Shown here: positions 57,473 to 64,000 of the stretch, in pieces
Position numbering within the stretch: position 1 is the first letter of the stretch
Layout: each line of letters starts with the position of its first letter
NCBI RefSeq assembly: GCF_003610465.1
Contig: NZ_RAQI01000004.1
Location: 124,001-188,000 of the forward strand
Length of the DNA: 64,000 bases
From: Xenorhabdus ehlersii
GTDB taxonomy: Bacteria; Pseudomonadota; Gammaproteobacteria; Enterobacterales; Enterobacteriaceae
Direction of reading: 5' to 3'
The notes under the pieces: generated by a model
Databases searched by the model: none
Seen by the model: only the letters and a program-made list of their open reading frames with translations
What the model was told of the DNA's origin: nothing
Translations under genes and position numbers: made by a program

Positions 57473-60400
57473 CTGTTCCCCGTGAGTACGGGGATAAACC
57501 GCCTGCCAGAAAATAAACCTGATAGAAAAAACGCTGTTCCCCGTGAGTACGGGGATAAACCGAAATTAACAGTTAAATCCATAAAATATTGTGTCTGTTC
57601 CCCGTGAGTACGGGGATAAACCGTTCAATGGATGGGAGCTGGATATCAATAGCCGCCTGTTCCCCGTGAGTACGGGGATAAACCATCCTGAGTAAGTTCG
57701 TTGTATTATCGACCTGCCTGTTCCCCGTGAGTACGGGGATAAACCGGGAACTGACAGGTAGGGCGTTGGACTGGGCTGCTGTTCCCCGTGAGTACGGGGA
57801 TAAACCGGCTGAATGCAGAGGAAACAATGGAAAACCAACCTGTTCCCCGTGAGTACGGGGATAAACCGAGATGTATACCATTACCTTCAACAAACAATTT
57901 CTGTTCCCCGTGAGTACGGGGATAAACCAGAGTCGATGTTTATCGTTCATACCTTGAACCGCTGTTCCCCGTGAGTACGGGGATAAACCGAACGTTAATG
58001 CGAGTATTGAAATTTGGCGGAACTGTTCCCCGTGAGTACGGGGATAAACCGCTATTATCTCTTTTGCTCTGTGTGGTTTCGCTCTGTTCCCCGTGAGTAC
58101 GGGGATAAACCGATTCACGGGCTGCCTGTATCGCATACATAGAACTGTTCCCCGTGAGTACGGGGATAAACCGTAGGCGAAAATGTATTGGTATTGGGTT
58201 CCAGTCTGTTCCCCGTGAGTACGGGGATAAACCGCCGGTGTCTGTACCACGGGCCTGCCGTGGCGGCTGTTCCCCGTGAGTACGGGGATAAACCGCATTT
58301 AAATACAGGGCAATTGGACACTGATAGCTGTTCCCCGTGAGTACGGGGATAAACCGAGATTTTAATCATTATTTGTGCTAACGATATACTGTTCCCCGTG
58401 AGTACGGGGATAAACCGTCAGCCCCTTTGTATTTATCAATAACATCATCCTGTTCCCCGTGAGTACGGGGATAAACCGAACACTGCGTCAGACATCCAAA
58501 TTGGATACAGCTGTTCCCCGTGAGTACGGGGATAAACCGACGGTCGAGTCCATGGCGTTACGGGTGTGACACTGTTCCCCGTGAGTACGGGGATAAACCG
58601 GCCGTTGTACAGTGAAAATTGTCTCTGTTGATCTGTTCCCCGTGAGTACGGGGATAAACCGGTGTAATCAGGACGCAATCAATATTGCTATCGCTGTTCC
58701 CCGTGAGTACGGGGATAAACCGGAACGTTATGAATATTAGCGATGCGTGCAACGCCTGTTCCCCGTGAGTACGGGGATAAACCGTTATGCGAATTAAAAT
58801 TTTGTTTGGTGCGTCACTGTTCCCCGTGAGTACGGGGATAAACCGTACAGTTAGCGTAATTCTGACATCCTGACGCACTGTTCCCCGTGAGTACGGGGAT
58901 AAACCGTTGCTATTAACACCACCCAACAAGAACGCATCCTGTTCCCCGTGAGTACGGGGATAAACCGCCCCTTACCGCCAGGTTCTGACTCATGGTTTCC
59001 TGTTCCCCGTGAGTACGGGGATAAACCGCCTTTCCACGTCTTGTCATCAAACTTAATGAACTGTTCCCCGTGAGTACGGGGATAAACCGATGCGGACAGT
59101 ATCATCATGCTGTATCGCGATCTGTTCCCCGTGAGTACGGGGATAAACCGAAAAAGAACTTCCAGTCTAGGTTAGAGAGTCGCTGTTCCCCGTGAGTACG
59201 GGGATAAACCGTAATAAAAATCACCCTCACTCTCTCAGGCGAACTGTTCCCCGTGAGTACGGGGATAAACCGAAATGATGAAACACACATTCTTGGGCTA
59301 TGAGCTGTTCCCCGTGAGTACGGGGATAAACCGGGTGGCAATAAACGCATCAGTATTTTGTTTTACTGTTCCCCGTGAGTACGGGGATAAACCGATCCAT
59401 CGCCACTACGTCCCGAAATATACTGGCTGTTCCCCGTGAGTACGGGGATAAACCGTATTACGTCATATCAAAAGATAATGCCGACGTCTGTTCCCCGTGA
59501 GTACGGGGATAAACCGAGGTTGAAAGTGCTATAAACTTAAAAATTAATGCTGTTCCCCGTGAGTACGGGGATAAACCGATGGGGGAGACGACGGTTATCG
59601 CCAATGCTTACTGTTCCCCGTGAGTACGGGGATAAACCGCAAAAAGAAGAACAACGCTTGAACAGAATTGCCTGTTCCCCGTGAGTACGGGGATAAACCG
59701 CGCAAGAAATGCGAGCAGCGCAGTTGGAAAACCTGTTCCCCGTGAGTACGGGGATAAACCGAATGCAGTCTTATTACATCAGTTGTGGGATGACTGTTCC
59801 CCGTGAGTACGGGGATAAACCGCCAACAACAATGGGACAGATCCCAATAGAACCCTGTTCCCCGTGAGTACGGGGATAAACCGCGGGGCGTCGGTGGTGC
59901 GCATCGCATAGTGGCCTGTTCCCCGTGAGTACGGGGATAAACCGTGTCTGTAAATTTTTCAGATAGTTGCGATTTGCTGTTCCCCGTGAGTACGGGGATA
60001 AACCGGTTTGCTGTTAAAAATCTCATAGAGAAAAACACTGTTCCCCGTGAGTACGGGGATAAACCGCTTTTAAGATAGCCTGCTCTACAAAATCAGCTCT
60101 GTTCCCCGTGAGTACGGGGATAAACCGATGGAACTGCTTATTTAATCCAAAGCGAAATACTGTTCCCCGTGAGTACGGGGATAAACCGCGACAGGAGGCC
60201 ATTGATGCCGTCAAGTCCGGCCTGTTCCCCGTGAGTACGGGGATAAACCGCAAACAAAAAAATCAGTTAATGGTACACCAATCTGTTCCCCGTGAGTACG
60301 GGGATAAACCGCGCGAGGCCGAGAATGTCAGGTCAGGATACCGCTGTTCCCCGTGAGTACGGGGATAAACCGTCACTCTGGGATTTAGTCACGGTCGGCG

Positions 60401-63400
60401 ATGCCTGTTCCCCGTGAGTACGGGGATAAACCGGGTTCCAGCAGGCCCTCGCTGATGGGCATATCCTGTTCCCCGTGAGTACGGGGATAAACCGGCATTT
60501 CGGTAACTGAAAATTAGAAAGAGGCACTGTTCCCCGTGAGTACGGGGATAAACCGGTAATGAATGCCGTTAAATGTACCTAACAGTACTGTTCCCCGTGA
60601 GTACGGGGATAAACCGTCTACAATAAACCTGCTCATTTCTTGGAATATCTGTTCCCCGTGAGTACGGGGATAAACCGTAAATTGGCTGTATCACGAATAT
60701 AAATATTGGCTGTTCCCCGTGAGTACGGGGATAAACCGATAGCTACGAAAGGCGGCTTAGTGATTATGATCTGTTCCCCGTGAGTACGGGGATAAACCGT
60801 TGCTATCAACGCCACCCAGCAAGAAAGCATCCCTGTTCCCCGTGAGTACGGGGATAAACCGGAAGATGAGATAGCCGAAATCATGTGCGGCGCCTGTTCC
60901 CCGTGAGTACGGGGATAAACCGGGGTTCCGTGGTGGACACCCAAAACGACACCGCCTGTTCCCCGTGAGTACGGGGATAAACCGGGGGCAATTCTCTCCT
61001 TTAACTTAACTCCTTGCTGTTCCCCGTGAGTACGGGGATAAACCGCCTACGGTATTTTGCTGAGTTACTACGCTCACCTGTTCCCCGTGAGTACGGGGAT
61101 AAACCAGCAGGGAAAAACGGGCGTTGCCCAAATCAAAGCCTGTTCCCCGTGAGTACGGGGATAAACCGGTGGTACGGAAACTGGACTCTTTTCCCTCGCC
61201 CTGTTCCCCGTGAGTACGGGGATAAACCGCCAACGTTGAGCAGTCACTGGCTCAAGGGGTTCTGTTCCCCGTGAGTACGGGGATAAACCGACTTTGCCTC
61301 GTGGGGCGACGGTCTTTTGGAACTGTTCCCCGTGAGTACGGGGATAAACCGCGCACTTGAGAACGGAGTGGCAAATATCAACACTGTTCCCCGTGAGTAC
61401 GGGGATAAACCGGTCATAATGCTTGTGGGCTATGATTTTGATGACTGTTCCCCGTGAGTACGGGGATAAACCGGTGAAACCGCTGCGGCGGTTATCGGGA
61501 TTGGCCTGTTCCCCGTGAGTACGGGGATAAACCGAAAGCGAATTATTGCCATTCTTCGAATCCATTCTGTTCCCCGTGAGTACGGGGATAAACCGACAAC
61601 TGCAATAAAAAATTATAGGGCTTTAGGCTGTTCCCCGTGAGTACGGGGATAAACCGTCACTAAACATGGCGCTCTTGGGTGAGAAATACTGTTCCCCGTG
61701 AGTACGGGGATAAACCGCCCGCGCGCCAGTTTCGCCAGCTCGCCATAAACTGTTCCCCGTGAGTACGGGGATAAACCGCGCGGTGAGTATAAACAGCTTT
61801 ATAGCCGCGTCTGTTCCCCGTGAGTACGGGGATAAACCGACAGCGACGGAGAGACTACGATGAGTGAGAAACTGTTCCCCGTGAGTACGGGGATAAACCG
61901 GTTATAGAAACTAATGGTTCTGGTTTTATTCGCTGTTCCCCGTGAGTACGGGGATAAACCGGCTGCAAAAATCGCTGCTGATGGTGCAAAGAACTGTTCC
62001 CCGTGAGTACGGGGATAAACCAATAACCCGTAAATCCGGGACTTTTTAATATTCCTGTTCCCCGTGAGTACGGGGATAAACCAATAACCCGTAAATCCGG
62101 GACTTTTTAATATTCCTGTTCCCCGTGAGTACGGGGATAAACCGCGCTACCCGGTGCAATCAATGATCCACAAAAACTGTTCCCCGTGAGTACGGGGATA
62201 AACCGGAAATATGGAGTTTCATCGACAATACTAATACCCTGTTCCCCGTGAGTACGGGGATAAACCGAGCATAGAGTTAGCCGCAGGAAGTGGCTGCTGC
62301 TGTTCCCCGTGAGTACGGGGATAAACCGACAGTAACCCTCGCCATTTCAGGCAGAATTTCCTGTTCCCCGTGAGTACGGGGATAAACCGCATAATTTTTC
62401 ATATACAGATTTTCGCCCTGACTGTTCCCCGTGAGTACGGGGATAAACCGTTTTGCAATTGTGATTTACTGATGCCAATATCCTGTTCCCCGTGAGTACG
62501 GGGATAAACCGCCTGCTCGTAGTTGCGCACGATGCCAACGGAACCTGTTCCCCGTGAGTACGGGGATAAACCGTCAATAACTATTTTCTAAAAATGTAAA
62601 ATTATCTGTTCCCCGTGAGTACGGGGATAAACCGCTCTTCCCGATGGCTACCGTTGGCAATCTATCCCTGTTCCCCGTGAGTACGGGGATAAACCGCTAG
62701 CTGTAATTGCAATTCATCATACGTAGGACTGTTCCCCGTGAGTACGGGGATAAACCGCAGATCGATGGCGAGCCGGGGCTGGAAATAGACTGTTCCCCGT
62801 GAGTACGGGGATAAACCGAAATAAAATACCCATCAATACAGATTGTGAAACTGTTCCCCGTGAGTACGGGGATAAACCGCGATCAGTATTTTTCTAAAAT
62901 GGATGTAGTACCTGTTCCCCGTGAGTACGGGGATAAACCGCGAATCCCCGCCTCCGCTTTTCTGCTTGACGTCTGTTCCCCGTGAGTACGGGGATAAACC
63001 GGTTGACCCTGTCCGGCGGATGTCATGAACAGTCTGTTCCCCGTGAGTACGGGGATAAACCGATAGCGATGGTGACTATGAAACATATGATATTCTGTTC
63101 CCCGTGAGTACGGGGATAAACCGATCTTTTTGAACTTCTTTAATGAAATCCAATGCCTGTTCCCCGTGAGTACGGGGATAAACCGTTGATAAAAAATCAC
63201 CAACCGAAAATAAAGATCTGTTCCCCGTGAGTACGGGGATAAACCGCTCGCACATTTATCATGTCAGCCTTAACTAATCTGTTCCCCGTGAGTACGGGGA
63301 TAAACCGAGACAAATATCTACAGTCCGATAATCATAGAACTGTTCCCCGTGAGTACGGGGATAAACCGAGACAAATATCTACAGTCCGATAATCATAGAA

Positions 63401-63979
63401 CTGTTCCCCGTGAGTACGGGGATAAACCGGAACTGACCGAACGTTATAATGTGCAATATATCTGTTCCCCGTGAGTACGGGGATAAACCGCCGGGGCGCG
63501 GCAAGCTGTCTGGCCTGCTCTGCCTGTTCCCCGTGAGTACGGGGATAAACCGGACATTGACACTAATTGGCTGATTGAGCATCACTGTTCCCCGTGAGTA
63601 TGGGGATAAACCGTTTTTCTACTGCTTCGCAAAGCTTGGCTATATCTGTTCCCCGTGAGTACGGGGATAAACCGGGTTATCCAGTGTTCAAACGTCAACA
63701 GGTGCTCTGTTCCCCGTGAGTACGGGGATAAACCGATGGCATCCTGGATTTTTTTGCGCATCGCTATCTGTTCCCCGTGAGTACGGGGATAAACCGCAAT
63801 AGTAGGAATAAATAACATTGCAAATAAACTGTTCCCCGTGAGTACGGGGATAAACCGAGTCTGTCCTGTCGAGGAAGCGGAATATCACCCTGTTCCCCGT
63901 GAGTACGGGGATAAACCGCCCGTAAACAACCTTTTCGTTTAGCTTTGCTGCTGTTCCCCGTGAGTACGGGGATAAACCT
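57473..63979 (+). CRISPR. Type I-E CRISPR array, 107 repeats and 106 spacers
   Basis: 29-bp repeat beginning CTGTTCCCCGTGAG and ending ACGGGGATAAACCG, with hairpin CCCCGT/ACGGGG. I located each repeat start: 94 spacers are 32 nt and 12 are 33 nt. The last repeat (63951) ends in T instead of G, so the array is complete. Five repeats end in A (57657, 57901, 61078, 61994, 62055), and one has an internal C-to-T change (63585). Two spacers are tandemly duplicated (62023/62084 and 63308/63369). The handle direction shows transcription left to right from the leader. Confidence 0.99.
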
Positions 63980-64000
63980 TATCGTTTTGAGGGTAAGCAG

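Noticed and set aside
60108..61274. Plus-strand ORFs in the array with SVPREYGDKP and LFPVSTGINR repeats
   Set aside because: Also repeat translations; they start and stop inside spacers and have no ribosome sites.
57566..63888. Many minus-strand ORFs through the array with motifs such as GLSPYSRGT, FIPVLTGN and VYPRTHGEQ
   Set aside because: These are translations of the reverse complement of the CRISPR repeat in three frames, not proteins.

Overview
The window is a chromosomal segment of a gammaproteobacterium of the order Enterobacterales. Gene order over the first 20 kb (greA-yhbY-rlmE-ftsH-folP-glmM-secG-tRNA-Leu-tRNA-fMet-rimP-nusA-infB-rbfA-truB-rpsO-pnp-nlpI-yrbN-deaD) is that of Escherichia coli, with proteins that look closely related. 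Moderately low GC, AT-rich spacers, an inverse-autotransporter adhesin and many small scars suggest the Morganellaceae side (Xenorhabdus/Photorhabdus-like). That placement is an inference from recall, not a database result.

Layout. 1-19.4 kb: conserved information-processing block (transcript cleavage, rRNA methylation, membrane proteolysis, folate, cell-wall precursor, Sec translocon, translation initiation, RNA decay). 19.4-30.2 kb: lineage-specific replacement of the mtr-yhbW-ubiV-ubiU interval, holding an unknown gene, the BtsSR two-component system, a 1023-residue inverse autotransporter, a long AT-rich gap and a HlyD/ABC-2 export operon without an ATPase. It ends at a broken ubiT remnant followed by yhbS, yhbQ and yhbP. 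31-42 kb: anaerobic ribonucleotide reductase nrdDG with two NrdR boxes and two DnaA boxes, ridA, and a pyrBI operon split by a three-gene insertion (VanX-like dipeptidase, DUF819 permease, YdeP-like molybdoenzyme). The pyrL leader and attenuator are retained in front of pyrB. 42-49.6 kb: rnz, a broken vapBC/rtcR scar, a LysE exporter, a sulfur-amino-acid operon (PLP lyase, NhaC antiporter, D-cysteine desulfhydrase) and a decayed IS1-family element.

49.8-64 kb: a type I-E CRISPR-Cas locus, cas3-cse1-cse2-cas7-cas5-cas6e, followed directly by a leader and an array of 107 repeats and 106 spacers. No cas1 or cas2 lies between cas6e and the array. cas3 carries a +1 A frameshift in an A6 run. The essential gene infB carries the same type of lesion in an A7 run, so both may be sequencing errors rather than true mutations.

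The most interesting element sits in the cas3-cse1 gap (52512-52902). A solitary degenerate CRISPR repeat lies on the minus strand with its own promoter and a weak terminator. Its adjacent guide begins with 14 nt that match a site 70-100 bp upstream of a 38-codon hydrophobic-peptide ORF. That site is flanked by an AAG PAM, and the only mismatches in those 14 nt are at positions 6 and 12, the two positions that type I-E Cascade leaves unpaired. This has the architecture of a Cascade-guided regulatory RNA: either a CreTA-like toxin/guide pair that makes Cascade addictive, or an autoregulator of the cse1 operon. I know of no description of it for this type of locus.
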